A stretch of DNA of 52,517 bases from Spirochaetota bacterium (GTDB lineage Bacteria > Spirochaetota > Spirochaetia > SZUA-6), in the NCBI GenBank assembly GCA_013151965.1, contig JAADHF010000061.1, positions 1-52,517 on the forward strand. The letters run 5' to 3'. Positions within the stretch are counted from its first letter, which is position 1. Every line of letters starts with the position of its first letter. Below are positions 33,431 to 43,216 of this stretch, piece by piece. Made by a program: the position numbers and the translations under genes. A model generated the notes under the pieces. It was not told the origin of the DNA and searched no databases. It saw only the letters and a program-made list of their open reading frames with translations.

Positions 33431-34993
33431 CTATTCCCATTCGATAGTCGCAGGAGGCTTGCTGGATATATCGTAAACCACCCTGCCTACATCCTTTACG
33501 CTATTCGTTATCCTTATGGAAATGTCGAACAGATCTTCCGGTTTAAAAGGATAAACATCCGCTGTCATACCGTCCCTGGAGATTATTGCTCTTAATGCAA
33601 GGACATAGCCATACCTTCTTGAGTCGCCGGCAACACCGACCGAACGGATTGGAAGAAGAACGGCAAAAGCCTGCCATATTTTTCTGTAAAGGTCTTTTTT
33701 TTTCAGCTCTTCCATGAAAATAAAATCGGCCTCTCTTAGAATACTGCATTTTTCTTCCGTTACTTCACCCGGAATACGTACGGCAAGACCCGGTCCCGGA
33801 AAGGGGTGCCTGAAAACAACGGTATCCGGCAGGCCGAGTTTTCTGCCCAGAGCACGTACTTCATCTTTATATAGAATAGACAGGGGTTCCAACAGCCGGC
33901 CTTCTCTTCTCTTTTCTTCTATAAGGGGCGAACGTACATTATGATGAGATTTTATGACATGAGCCTTTTCCCCTACCCCTTTTCCTGATTCGATCATATC
34001 CGTATAGAGTGTACCCTGTGCAAGGATAAAATCTTTAATGCCCAGCCTGGTTGTTTCCTCTGTCTGTATCCGCACAAATAAATCCCCTATGATTCTTCTC
34101 TTTTCCTCCGGGTTTGTAATTCCCTTTAAGGCCGCATAGAATCTGCCGGATGCATCGATAATATATAGATTTTTTGCACCTAGAAGTTTAAGCTGTTTCG
34201 TTACTTCGGCAGTCTCACCCTTACGCATAAGACCGGTATCTATATACATAAGAAAAACCTGTTCTTTATCAAGGACATCTAAAAGCAGCGCTGCCAGTAC
34301 CGAAGAATCCACTCCGCCGGATATAAGAACAAGAATATTATGCTCACCCGCTTTATCTTTAACATCCCTGTACAGCTGTTTATAAAAACGGTTTACATTC
34401 CAATCCTGTTTTGCCCTGCATATTTCCCCGGCAAAGTTGTTTAGTATATCACCCCCATGTTCGCAATGCGTAACCTCGGGATGAAATTGTATACCGAATA
34501 TATTCTTCTTATTCCACGCAATTGCCGCCGCATGATTATGCTCGGAAATACACGTTACTTTAAACTCTCCGGGTATCTTTTTAAGAGCATCACCATGACT
34601 CATCCATGAAGAGAAACCGTCGTCTATCCTGCTGAAAAGTCTATTGCCCGTGTCTTCCGCCTTTTTGAAAAAAACACGGCTGCGTCCGTATTCCTTTTTC
34701 CCGACCGGTACTACGATGCCGCCGAAATCTCTAACAATTCTCTGAAGCCCGTAACAGATGCCGAGAATCGGAATGCCTGCATCGTATACTTTTTTATCAA
34801 CTTCCGGTGCGTCTCTATCATAAACGGAAGAAGGTGAACCTGAAAAGATGATACCTTTAACATCGAGCAAAAGTTCTTCGGTAATTTTTAAGTCACAGGG
34901 AACTATTTCGGAATAGAATCCTGATTCACGGATCCTCCGCCCTATAAGCTGTGTAGTCTGGCTTCCGAAATCAAAAATCAGGATTTTATCCAT
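33431..34993 (-). CDS. guaA: GMP synthase (glutamine-hydrolysing)
   Basis: GuaA aminates XMP to GMP. The 520-residue protein has the N-terminal class I amidotransferase domain with nucleophile Cys in GICYGLQ and the HPEVTH motif, then the ATP-pyrophosphatase domain with the P-loop LISGGVDSS and the C-terminal dimer domain ending in PPATIEWE. Its start overlaps purA by 16 bases. It is the last gene of the IMP-branch operon. Confidence 0.98.
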   Translation of the reverse strand: MDKILIFDFGSQTTQLIGRRIRESGFYSEIVPCDLKITEELLLDVKGIIFSGSPSSVYDRDAPEVDKKVYDAGIPILGICYGLQRIVRDFGGIVVPVGKKEYGRSRVFFKKAEDTGNRLFSRIDDGFSSWMSHGDALKKIPGEFKVTCISEHNHAAAIAWNKKNIFGIQFHPEVTHCEHGGDILNNFAGEICRAKQDWNVNRFYKQLYRDVKDKAGEHNILVLISGGVDSSVLAALLLDVLDKEQVFLMYIDTGLMRKGETAEVTKQLKLLGAKNLYIIDASGRFYAALKGITNPEEKRRIIGDLFVRIQTEETTRLGIKDFILAQGTLYTDMIESGKGVGEKAHVIKSHHNVRSPLIEEKRREGRLLEPLSILYKDEVRALGRKLGLPDTVVFRHPFPGPGLAVRIPGEVTEEKCSILREADFIFMEELKKKDLYRKIWQAFAVLLPIRSVGVAGDSRRYGYVLALRAIISRDGMTADVYPFKPEDLFDISIRITNSVKDVGRVVYDISSKPPATIEWE

Positions 34994-36207
34994 GGATCTC
35001 TTCTTGTTATTGTTTCTTTTCTTCTGTATCCGATAGAAATTATATCGACCGGAGTTTGTACATAATCCTCTATAAAGTTTATGTATTCTTTTGCCTGCTC
35101 CGGCAGCTCGTCATAACTACTGCATTCTGTAATGGATTTTTTCCATCCTTTAAATGTTTTTAAAACAGGCCTGGCATTCTCCAGAATTACATTCGATGCC
35201 GGAAAATCGGTTATAATGCTTCCCTGGTAATTATACTCAGTGCAGACTTTAATTTCGTCGAATGAATCGTATACATCGAGGTGAGTTAAAGCCAGGGAAT
35301 CTATCGAATTTGTTCTGCATGCATAACGAAGTGCAACAAGGTCGAGATAACCGCACCGCCGCGGCCTGCCCGTTGTAACACCGTACTCCCTTCCTATTTC
35401 CCGTATTGTATTGCCGAGATCTCCGTCACGTTCTTCCTTAAATTCTGTCGGGAAAGGGCCGTTTCCTACTCTTGTGGAATATGCTTTAAAAACACCGATA
35501 ATCCTGTCCAGAGCCCCGGGTCCTATTCCGCTTCCCTGAGATGCCCCTGATGCGGAGGACAATCCCGAGGAAACATACGGATATGTGCCGTGATCAATAT
35601 CAAGGAGTGTACCCTGAGCACCTTCGAATAGAACATTCTTACCGCTGTTCTCGAAAAGAAGACGGGAAGCATCTATTACCATCCCCTTAATGGCATCAGT
35701 ATACCTGTCTAAGAATTCGAGATCTTCATTATTTAATTCATCAAGACGGTAGGAATCGAGAATATCGATAACGCGAAGGCTGTCGCGCGACACCTTAAGA
35801 GAATAGGTCGTACCGATTCCCCTGCCCGTTGTTCCGATCGGATGTTTCCTTTTTTTATCCGTTTCCATATCCAGTTTCTTAAAACCAGGCAGAACGAGAT
35901 GTGCTCTTTCCGATATTAATACCCTCCCCTGCCATTTAATACCTCTGTCGGATAACATCTTAAGTTCTGCAAAAAGTGCTTCAAGATCGATTACCATTCC
36001 GTTTCCCAGAATGACCTTTTTTTCCGGATAAATTATTCCGGAAGGAACCAGGTGCAGTTTGTAAGTCTCCTCACCGATAACTATGGTATGGCCTGCATTA
36101 GCTCCTCCGGAAAAACGTACGATAAAATCGGATTCTTCCGCAAAATAATCTACAATCTTGCCCTTTCCCTCATCGCCCCACTGTGCTCCAATAACGACTA
36201 AATTCAT
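34978..36207 (-). CDS. purA: Adenylosuccinate synthetase
   Basis: PurA joins IMP and aspartate using GTP, the first step to AMP. The GDEGKGK motif at the N-terminus, the GGANAGHT segment and the later GTTGRGIGTTY and TGRPRRCGYLD motifs identify it. At 409 residues it is slightly shorter than the usual 420-430, without loss of a motif. A GGGGAAG ribosome site precedes the ATG. Confidence 0.97.
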   Translation of the reverse strand: MNLVVIGAQWGDEGKGKIVDYFAEESDFIVRFSGGANAGHTIVIGEETYKLHLVPSGIIYPEKKVILGNGMVIDLEALFAELKMLSDRGIKWQGRVLISERAHLVLPGFKKLDMETDKKRKHPIGTTGRGIGTTYSLKVSRDSLRVIDILDSYRLDELNNEDLEFLDRYTDAIKGMVIDASRLLFENSGKNVLFEGAQGTLLDIDHGTYPYVSSGLSSASGASQGSGIGPGALDRIIGVFKAYSTRVGNGPFPTEFKEERDGDLGNTIREIGREYGVTTGRPRRCGYLDLVALRYACRTNSIDSLALTHLDVYDSFDEIKVCTEYNYQGSIITDFPASNVILENARPVLKTFKGWKKSITECSSYDELPEQAKEYINFIEDYVQTPVDIISIGYRRKETITRRDPWIKS

Positions 36208-36235
36208 TTATCTTCCCCTTCTGATTTATAAAATC

Positions 36236-37687
36236 TTAAGTGTGCAGGTTCATTCTCGAATAATTCGGTGCTTCCTGGGTAATAACAACATCATGGGCAT
36301 GACTTTCTTTTAGCCCCAGTGTCGTTATTTTTACGAATATTTTATAACTTTTAAGTTCCCCGATATTTTTACAGCCGCAGTAGCCCATCCCTTTTTTAAG
36401 TCCTGTTGTAAGCTGGTGTAAAAAATATTTTAATTCTCCCTTAAACGGTACCCTCCCCTCGATACCTTCGGGCACAACCTCATCACCGGAAGAAACCTGA
36501 TATCTGTCTCCGGAACCTGCCTGGATAGCACCGATAGAACCCATGCCGCGGTATTCCTTGAACATTCTTCCGTCATAGATTATCTGTCTTCCCGGTGTTT
36601 CCTTTAACCCTGCAAATAAATTTCCTATCATAACGGTATCCGCACCTGCAGCGATTGCTTTTGTTATATCACCGGAGAATTTTACACCGCCGTCAGCAAT
36701 AACCGGTATATTACTCCCGGACGCTTCTTCCGAACATTCAAGCACCGCCGTAAACTGGGGAACACCGATACCTGCGATGACGCGCGTCGTACATATCGAA
36801 CCCGGACCCACACCGACCTTAACAGCATCCGCCCCGGCATCGATTAAACGTTTTGTTCCTTCGCGGGTCGCAACATTTCCCCCTATAACGGTTATATTGT
36901 ACTCTTTTTTAATATTTTTAACAGCCGATATAACATTTTTAGAATCACCATGCGCCGTATCTATGACAACAAAGTCAACCTTTTTGCTTAAGAGCAGAGG
37001 AATTCGTGTTTTATAATCCGAAGGAGACACTGCCGCTCCGACTATTAATCTTCCCATCGGATCTATTGCCGCATTGGGAAAATTCCTGTGTTTTTCCATA
37101 TCCTTTACAGTGATAAGACCTATGAGTTTACCGGATTTATCAACTACAGGAAGTTTTTCGATTTTATGTTTGTCAAACTTATTCTGTGCACTCTCCGTTG
37201 TTGCGTATTCATTTTCGACGAAAGGGTCCGGGGTCATAATCTGTTCCACATTGAGACTATTATCCCTGCAGAATCTGAGATCCCTGCTTGTCAGAATACC
37301 GCATAACTTTTCCGATGAATCAAGGACAGGCAAACCGGAAATACCTTGTTCTTCCATTAAATTCCTTGCTCTGCCGACCTTATCCGTTTTTGTAATTGTC
37401 AGCGGCTTTTCGATTATCCAGTTCAGAAACCTCTTTACACGGGCAACCTGTTCCGCCTGAATCCCGGGTTTAAGATTTCTGTGTATAACCCCTGCTCCGC
37501 CTTCGAGTGCAAGTGCAATTGCCAGTTTCTCTTCCGTTACCGTATCCATGGCTGCGGATAATACGGGAATATTAAGATAAATGTCACCGGCAAGTTTTGT
37601 TTTTATATCGATGCCGGCAGGAAGTATCGACGCATAATCAGGAACCAGTAATATATCATCGTAACTTAATCCTTCTTTGATGTTCAA
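36236..37687 (-). CDS. guaB: IMP dehydrogenase
   Basis: GuaB oxidises IMP to XMP with NAD+, the committed step to GMP. The 483 residues contain the TIM barrel, two CBS domains (about 95-205), the catalytic Cys loop GPGSICTTRV and the IADGGVKFSGDI phosphate-binding segment. The start is TTG with AGGAGG-type sequence upstream. It follows purB by 35 bases. Confidence 0.98.
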   Translation of the reverse strand: MNIKEGLSYDDILLVPDYASILPAGIDIKTKLAGDIYLNIPVLSAAMDTVTEEKLAIALALEGGAGVIHRNLKPGIQAEQVARVKRFLNWIIEKPLTITKTDKVGRARNLMEEQGISGLPVLDSSEKLCGILTSRDLRFCRDNSLNVEQIMTPDPFVENEYATTESAQNKFDKHKIEKLPVVDKSGKLIGLITVKDMEKHRNFPNAAIDPMGRLIVGAAVSPSDYKTRIPLLLSKKVDFVVIDTAHGDSKNVISAVKNIKKEYNITVIGGNVATREGTKRLIDAGADAVKVGVGPGSICTTRVIAGIGVPQFTAVLECSEEASGSNIPVIADGGVKFSGDITKAIAAGADTVMIGNLFAGLKETPGRQIIYDGRMFKEYRGMGSIGAIQAGSGDRYQVSSGDEVVPEGIEGRVPFKGELKYFLHQLTTGLKKGMGYCGCKNIGELKSYKIFVKITTLGLKESHAHDVVITQEAPNYSRMNLHT

Positions 37688-37722
37688 TTATTTTTCTCCT
37701 CCTTGTCCGGATTTGTTTTTTT

Positions 37723-39141
37723 TTACCGGGAAAATAGTTCTTTATACCTGTTGGCAATCTCATCCGCTTTTAATGATGACAGTCCTGAATATTTTTCCGG
37801 ATTCATCCAGAAGTCTTTTCCGTTTATATGCAATGTCTCATTTAATCCCTTTTCCAGTATATTATAAAGATCAGTATCTTCACGTATGATATCCCATAGT
37901 TTTTTATTACTATTATCTCTTTTAAGAGTCAGCTGCTTTATTTTTTCATGCGCATCAGGGTCCCCATCTTTTGCAAGAAGTATATAGACAGCCTCTGCAA
38001 GTATAAGATCACCGTTAAGCATGAGATTCCTGTACATCCTGTCCCTGTTTACCTGCAGATTGGAGATAACTTTATGCATTCTGGAAACGGCAGCGGAAAA
38101 ACCCGCAATATAGTCCGAAATGAAACGTCTCGATGCGGAGTTTGTCAGATCTCTCTGATGATCTGACAGCTGATCCATAAAAAAAGTGACAACTCTCGGA
38201 GAAAAGGTTTTCCACAGACTTTTAATATGTTCCGAATTCCATGGATTTCTCTTTTGAGGCATGGTGGATGATCCTACCTGTTCTTCTGTAAAACTTTCCC
38301 TGACTTCCCCTATCTCCGAACGCTGCAGATTCCTAAGATCATCTGCAAGATTAGCGATAATTCCGAAAGCGGTATTTAACTCGAGAAGTAAATGCAGAAG
38401 ATATTCAGGTTCGACAAGCTGATTTGAATATTCCGAAGGCTTTAACTTAAAATGATTTAAGAATTCCGTTTCGAAATGTTCCGGATTTTCAACTATCAGG
38501 TTTATTGCATTATATGCACCTACGGCTCCGGATAGTTTCCCCCGCAGATTTCCTGCATATTCGGATATTTTCAGTATCGATTTCCCGAGCCGTGCAACAT
38601 ACTCCGCCAATGCAAATCCGAATGTTATGGGTACTGCATGCTGTCCGTGGGTTCTCCCTACCTGGGGAGTTTTTGATTCCTTTAAAGTCAGCTTTATAAG
38701 TTCATTTTCCAGGTCGATAAGCAGCGGAATAATGACATTTATCAGAACATCCCTGTACTGTAATGAGGAGGCGGTATCCAGAATATCAACGGAAGTGGCA
38801 CCGAGATGAACAAAATGTTTCCATTTTGACGGAATATACCTTGTTAATACATTAACAAGAGCACGTATATTATGATTTGTTTTTTCTTCTTCTCTGTATA
38901 TTTCCTCTATATCGATCCCGGATGATAAATTATCAAGTTTCTTAAATTCCGCATCGAAATTAACTTTAGACCCTTCTGCTTTTATATGGGTTTTCAGAAG
39001 GGCGGTCTCCACCTTTATGCAGTACCGTATATTTGCATCTTCACTGATATAGAGAGACAGTTTGTCGAATAACGATTTGTTTACAATGTAGTATCTATGG
39101 TCTACCGGTGAAAGATTTAAAAAAATATCTCTTGTAATCAT
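37723..39141 (-). CDS. purB: Adenylosuccinate lyase
   Basis: PurB releases fumarate from adenylosuccinate to give AMP, and acts also on SAICAR in de novo synthesis. The fumarase-superfamily signature GSSTMPQKRNP is present, with the His-bearing GRTHGQHAVPITFG region. An open frame begins at 39156, but I prefer the ATG at 39139-39141 (472 residues): the -10 box lies inside the longer reading, ending 5 bases before this ATG, and neither start has a ribosome site. It heads the purB-guaB-purA-guaA operon. Confidence 0.95.
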   Translation of the reverse strand: MITRDIFLNLSPVDHRYYIVNKSLFDKLSLYISEDANIRYCIKVETALLKTHIKAEGSKVNFDAEFKKLDNLSSGIDIEEIYREEEKTNHNIRALVNVLTRYIPSKWKHFVHLGATSVDILDTASSLQYRDVLINVIIPLLIDLENELIKLTLKESKTPQVGRTHGQHAVPITFGFALAEYVARLGKSILKISEYAGNLRGKLSGAVGAYNAINLIVENPEHFETEFLNHFKLKPSEYSNQLVEPEYLLHLLLELNTAFGIIANLADDLRNLQRSEIGEVRESFTEEQVGSSTMPQKRNPWNSEHIKSLWKTFSPRVVTFFMDQLSDHQRDLTNSASRRFISDYIAGFSAAVSRMHKVISNLQVNRDRMYRNLMLNGDLILAEAVYILLAKDGDPDAHEKIKQLTLKRDNSNKKLWDIIREDTDLYNILEKGLNETLHINGKDFWMNPEKYSGLSSLKADEIANRYKELFSR

Positions 39142-39146
39142 AGGCA

Positions 39147-39176
39147 ATTCTTGCATGAGATTTTGAATTTTGTCAA
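39147..39176 (-). promoter_or_regulatory. Putative leaderless promoter of the purB-guaB-purA-guaA operon
   Basis: TTGACA (39171-39176), an 18-base spacer and AAGAAT (39147-39152, 4 of 6) end 5 bases before the ATG at 39141, the same geometry as the promoters at 26988 and 30846. Confidence 0.55.
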
Positions 39177-39207
39177 ATATTATTTGTTATTAATACTGAT
39201 AAAGTTT

Positions 39208-40629
39208 TTATATTTTCTGAAGATGCGATAACCTGGCGGTTTCTATCATCTTTCCCTCGACAAGACCTTTCAGCATGTTTACCTCTTCTCTTAAAAGTGA
39301 AAGAACTTCTTCTATCTGCTCGGAGGTAAGGGTGTTTTCCTTTGTGACTGTGCCGATACGCTCTATTGCATGCGTAACCTCTTTGTTCGAGGTAAGCTGA
39401 TTCTGTACGTCCATATGGAGATTATGAACAAAATTAGAATAAACATTTAAATCCTTATTTATGCTGTCGAATATTTTCCCCGCTTCTTTCGAGGATTCTC
39501 CCCCGTTAAAAATAACTCTTTCGATCTGTTTCACAAGCCTTCCGATTTCACTGGCTGTTTCCGATGAACGTTCGGCAAGCTTTCTGATTTCTCCTGCCAA
39601 AACCGAGAAGCCCGTACCTTCTTCACCTGCCCGGGATGCTTCGATAGTGGCGTTTAACGAGAGAAGATTCGTCTGATCCGCTATTTCATCTATAAGATCG
39701 AGAGAAGCAACCATTTTATCTACAACTTCATGGATTCCTAAGATTTCCTGTATAACTCTTTTAAGTATCAGGTTCCCGTTATTGGAAAAATCCGCTGTTC
39801 TTTTAATTGTATTTTCAGATATTTCGGAAGCCTGCGATATATTCCCCATCGATTTCTGGAGTTTTTCAGCTTCCTGCGATATCATTTCTATACTTGAAAG
39901 TTGATTTCTTGCCCCCCTGGAGAGCCGTTCAGCTATTTCATCCAGGTTGGAAACAAAATTACCCAGGCTGACTATAGATGCTTCGACTATTTCGAGGGTC
40001 ATCCTGAGCCTTCTCGATGACCTTAAGAGTTCCTCGGTAACCATATTTTTCTCGAGTATTCCGGTAAACCTGTATACTACAAAACTCGAAATAATTCCCG
40101 TTAACATCATGATTCCCGCAACAAGAAAAATAACGATAAGTTCATTTAAATCATTTTTTATAAAAACAGCGGATAATGCAATAAATAATGTTCCTATTGT
40201 CCCTATTATTGCCGTTAAAACCGGAAATAATATTTTAAGCCTGAATATATTGATAATTACGGCAAGTATAAGATAGAATGATGATAAAAATACAAGCACT
40301 TTTAAATTATTTGCCGTAAACAGAAAATATGATACTGCAAGAAAAAGAACACCTCCGAGAGAACTGAAAACAACTGAAAAATAAGCGAATATTTCAGGGT
40401 ACTTCTCTTTTTTAATAAGATACCGGCCAAAAAGGAAAATTAAAAACAGAACTAAAAAATCTGCCGATGACAGAACAATGGCAAGGGTATTATTGTTTTT
40501 TTTAAAACCGAACATAATAACAACAATCAACAGAAGAGCACCAAAGAGGGTACAGAAGAGACTGCTGATTTTTTCTCCGTTTTTCAGTTCCGTCTCGCCT
40601 ATCTCATAAATGTTTTTACCTTTTTCCAT
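39208..40629 (-). CDS. Methyl-accepting chemotaxis protein with six membrane helices, no periplasmic sensor
   Basis: The C-terminal half of this 473-residue protein is a chemoreceptor signalling domain with the hairpin tip [20 protein letters not shown] followed by [16 protein letters not shown]. The N-terminal half has six predicted helices (about 23-42, 48-71, 80-104, 109-131, 133-157 and 162-188) with short loops, so there is no periplasmic ligand domain and I see no HAMP domain. It may sense membrane state, proton or sodium force, or a membrane-soluble ligand. It lacks a C-terminal CheR-docking pentapeptide. Spirochaetes carry many receptors; this one is unlinked to other chemotaxis genes here. 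Confidence 0.9.
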   Translation of the reverse strand: MEKGKNIYEIGETELKNGEKISSLFCTLFGALLLIVVIMFGFKKNNNTLAIVLSSADFLVLFLIFLFGRYLIKKEKYPEIFAYFSVVFSSLGGVLFLAVSYFLFTANNLKVLVFLSSFYLILAVIINIFRLKILFPVLTAIIGTIGTLFIALSAVFIKNDLNELIVIFLVAGIMMLTGIISSFVVYRFTGILEKNMVTEELLRSSRRLRMTLEIVEASIVSLGNFVSNLDEIAERLSRGARNQLSSIEMISQEAEKLQKSMGNISQASEISENTIKRTADFSNNGNLILKRVIQEILGIHEVVDKMVASLDLIDEIADQTNLLSLNATIEASRAGEEGTGFSVLAGEIRKLAERSSETASEIGRLVKQIERVIFNGGESSKEAGKIFDSINKDLNVYSNFVHNLHMDVQNQLTSNKEVTHAIERIGTVTKENTLTSEQIEEVLSLLREEVNMLKGLVEGKMIETARLSHLQKI

Positions 40630-40636
40630 ATATTTA

Positions 40637-40686
40637 TATTTAATTTATATTTTACTATTTGTAAAGCAAATAAAATGTTTTATAGT
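40637..40686. promoter_or_regulatory. Back-to-back promoters of the chemoreceptor and TPR genes
   Basis: In a 74-base AT-rich gap, TTGTAA (40659-40664) and TATAGT (40681-40686, 16-base spacer) face the TPR gene, giving a leader of about 11 bases with no ribosome site. TTTACA (40660-40665, minus) faces the chemoreceptor, with a weak -10 around 40637-40643. The two -35 boxes share bases. Confidence 0.45.
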
Positions 40687-40703
40687 ATAGTTTACTGGTT
40701 TAT

Positions 40704-42605
40704 ATGATTGATAAAGATATTAGGAAATTATTTAATAAAGCATTAGATGCCGGAAGGAACCGTAATTATAAAGAATCAATTGTCTTACTGACAAGAATTA
40801 TAAGTAGTACGGATAAATATCCTCCCGCATTTCTCTATCTTGCAAGATGCTACCATGCTCTTGGGGATTATAACAGATCGGTTCAATTACTGAAATATTT
40901 TATCAAACTCCGGCCGGATTCAGGAGCGGGGAATTTCTTTTTAGGAAGATCGTATCTTGCAGTACGTAATTACAGGTTAAGTACATATTATCTTAAAAAA
41001 TCCGTAAAACTCAATCCTGAAACCGGTTATGCACATGGCCTGTTGGGACTATCGTACCTGAAACAGAAAAGATATACACTTGCACTTACATCATTCCGGA
41101 CAGCCCTTAAGATAAACCCTGATAATACAAGAATATTTACCGCATACATTAATTCTCTTACCGTGTACGGTGTTAAATTGTTTTTTAAGCAATATTACAA
41201 GAATGCCGCTGAAATATTCGAATTTATAGTAAAATCGGATAATGATCACATTGTCGCACATCTTTATCTTTCCGCAATATACAGGGAGCTTAAAATACCG
41301 GACGGCGCATTGTCTCACCTGGATTATGCTATCTCATTATCTCCCTCCGACCCTGCGTTAAGGCTGAACCGGGCAATTATACTGCTTCAGGCAGGACGCA
41401 CTCCTGAGGCAATTACGGAAATTAAAAGAATTTCATCTTTACTGAAAACGGACAGCAAGTTAAGCAGTAATCCGGATGAACTCATCAGAATACTTATAAA
41501 TGTACATTTTAAACAGGAGAAATATCAGCATGCAGTCTATTATGCGGAAAAGTTACTTAAAATAGATTATCATCAGCCTTATCTGCATTCCATTGTTGCG
41601 GAATCCTACAGAAATATCGGGGATCTAAAAAAAGCGAGGAATCATTTTATAAGAGCAATCGAAGATGACAGAAATGTTATAGAGTACCATTACGGGCTTG
41701 CAATTGTACTCTGGCAGCTTAAAGCTTATACACAATTACAGGGAGAACTGGAAAGGATACTCAGAAAAGACCCCAAAGATGAAATCGCCCGGTATTACTA
41801 TGCTCTTGTTCTTTCCAAAACCGAAAATGAACCTGACAAAACTCTGATTTATCTTCAACAGGAAATAAAAAAACACGGACCTGATACAAAACTTATGTGC
41901 AGCCTGGGTATTCAGTATCTTAAGGTTAATCTTCCTGAACTTGCGCGGGGCTGGTTCGAGCGAACCTTAAAATTAGACCCTGCCAATAAAGATGCATTAG
42001 TATCTCTTATTGATATCGGTGAAAAGCTGGCCGATAAGGATCAGCTTTTACAGTACTTACCGAGATACCTCGAAGTATTTCCGGAAAACATACCAATGAG
42101 AAAGAAATATGTAAAACTGCTTTTAAAGGAAGAGGAGTACTTAAAAACAATCGAAGAAATACTTAAGATAATTTCGTATGAAACGGAAAATATAAAATTA
42201 AAAGAAACTCTGGCAGTCTGTTACAGAAAGACCGGGAATTATTTTGATGCTCTGCTTTTATACATGGATCTTTTAAGAAATAACCCTGAATCAGGCAGAT
42301 TCTTGCAGGCAGTTTCGTACTGTAAAATGCAGCTTGGTGAATTAGACGATGCGATCACCCTTCTTAAGAAGGCATCCGGTTATATGAAGAATAACAGAAC
42401 AATATTACTTACCCTGGGTGCATTATACTACCGGTCGGAAAGATATGAAGATGCCCTTAATACACTGAGGAAAGCTACCGAGATTTCTCCGAACAGCTGG
42501 CAGGCGTACGAAGGATTAAGCAGAACTTATAAAAAGATAGGCAATCATATTTTTGCCGATAAATTTAAACAGAAGGCAAAAAAATATCACAAATTACTTT
42601 CTTGA
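40704..42605 (+). CDS. Large TPR-repeat protein
   Basis: The 633 residues consist almost entirely of tetratricopeptide repeats (for example YKESIVLLTRIISST, YNRSVQLLKYFIKLRP, YALALTSFRTALKINP-like and YEDALNTLRKATEISP), I count at least twelve. There is no signal peptide or membrane helix, so a cytoplasmic scaffolding role is likely. No enzymatic domain is visible and the partner is unknown. The start has no ribosome site and lies about 11 bases from the inferred transcription start. Confidence 0.9.
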   Translation: MIDKDIRKLFNKALDAGRNRNYKESIVLLTRIISSTDKYPPAFLYLARCYHALGDYNRSVQLLKYFIKLRPDSGAGNFFLGRSYLAVRNYRLSTYYLKKSVKLNPETGYAHGLLGLSYLKQKRYTLALTSFRTALKINPDNTRIFTAYINSLTVYGVKLFFKQYYKNAAEIFEFIVKSDNDHIVAHLYLSAIYRELKIPDGALSHLDYAISLSPSDPALRLNRAIILLQAGRTPEAITEIKRISSLLKTDSKLSSNPDELIRILINVHFKQEKYQHAVYYAEKLLKIDYHQPYLHSIVAESYRNIGDLKKARNHFIRAIEDDRNVIEYHYGLAIVLWQLKAYTQLQGELERILRKDPKDEIARYYYALVLSKTENEPDKTLIYLQQEIKKHGPDTKLMCSLGIQYLKVNLPELARGWFERTLKLDPANKDALVSLIDIGEKLADKDQLLQYLPRYLEVFPENIPMRKKYVKLLLKEEEYLKTIEEILKIISYETENIKLKETLAVCYRKTGNYFDALLLYMDLLRNNPESGRFLQAVSYCKMQLGELDDAITLLKKASGYMKNNRTILLTLGALYYRSERYEDALNTLRKATEISPNSWQAYEGLSRTYKKIGNHIFADKFKQKAKKYHKLLS

Positions 42606-42629
42606 TATTTTACAGATAATTTGTATAAT
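42602..42629 (+). promoter_or_regulatory. Putative promoter of the 183-residue gene and FGGY kinase
   Basis: TTGATA (42602-42607, overlapping the TPR stop), a 16-base spacer and a perfect TATAAT (42624-42629) precede a short leader with AGGAGG. Confidence 0.75.
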
Positions 42630-42649
42630 TCTAACAGGAGGAAAGTTAT

Positions 42650-43201
42650 ATGCAACCAAAGGCGTTAGATCTTTTTCAGGCTTATTCTCAGGATAAATTA
42701 CCACGGGAAGGCGGATATATTATCTCATCCTTTTTTAGTGAAAATTCAGCATATTCAAAATATGAAATCGTTGCCTATAATGGCGTAAAAAGTCTATATC
42801 TGTCGGAAGACGGTTTAACCTTCCAGAGCGACGGGAATAAATTATTCGTTCTCGTCGAACCTGCAAATTATCCCAGGAAGCATATAGAACCATTCCGGCG
42901 GGACTCGAACGAGCAAATTCCGCACCGGTTTTCCGAACTTGAAATTATTACTGCGAGAAATCAGACAAAGGTAATGGTAAGCAAGGAACCCATAATTGCT
43001 TATTCCGCATTTACAATTCTTAAGCCGCGGGGAATAAATTTTGCATTTATTTTTTATAACAGGCCGGACGTATTTGATACTATAAAGTTCTTTTTTTCAA
43101 AAACACTCAACAAAGAAGCCCGGGTACCCCAGAACGACGCAGTTAAAAGTTCAGATGCAATCCTTAAGGGCCTTACAAAGTTTAATATATGGCTGTCTTA
43201 A
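42650..43201 (+). CDS. Conserved-looking cytoplasmic protein of unknown function
   Basis: The 183-residue protein has mixed alpha/beta character and no signal peptide or membrane helix. I do not recognise a domain. An AGGAGG ribosome site and a good promoter show it is expressed independently of the TPR gene. The next gene, an FGGY kinase, begins 15 bases after its stop, so the two probably share a transcript, but nothing in the sequence ties it to sugar metabolism. Confidence 0.8.
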   Translation: MQPKALDLFQAYSQDKLPREGGYIISSFFSENSAYSKYEIVAYNGVKSLYLSEDGLTFQSDGNKLFVLVEPANYPRKHIEPFRRDSNEQIPHRFSELEIITARNQTKVMVSKEPIIAYSAFTILKPRGINFAFIFYNRPDVFDTIKFFFSKTLNKEARVPQNDAVKSSDAILKGLTKFNIWLS

Positions 43202-43216
43202 AATACCGTTTTTGTA

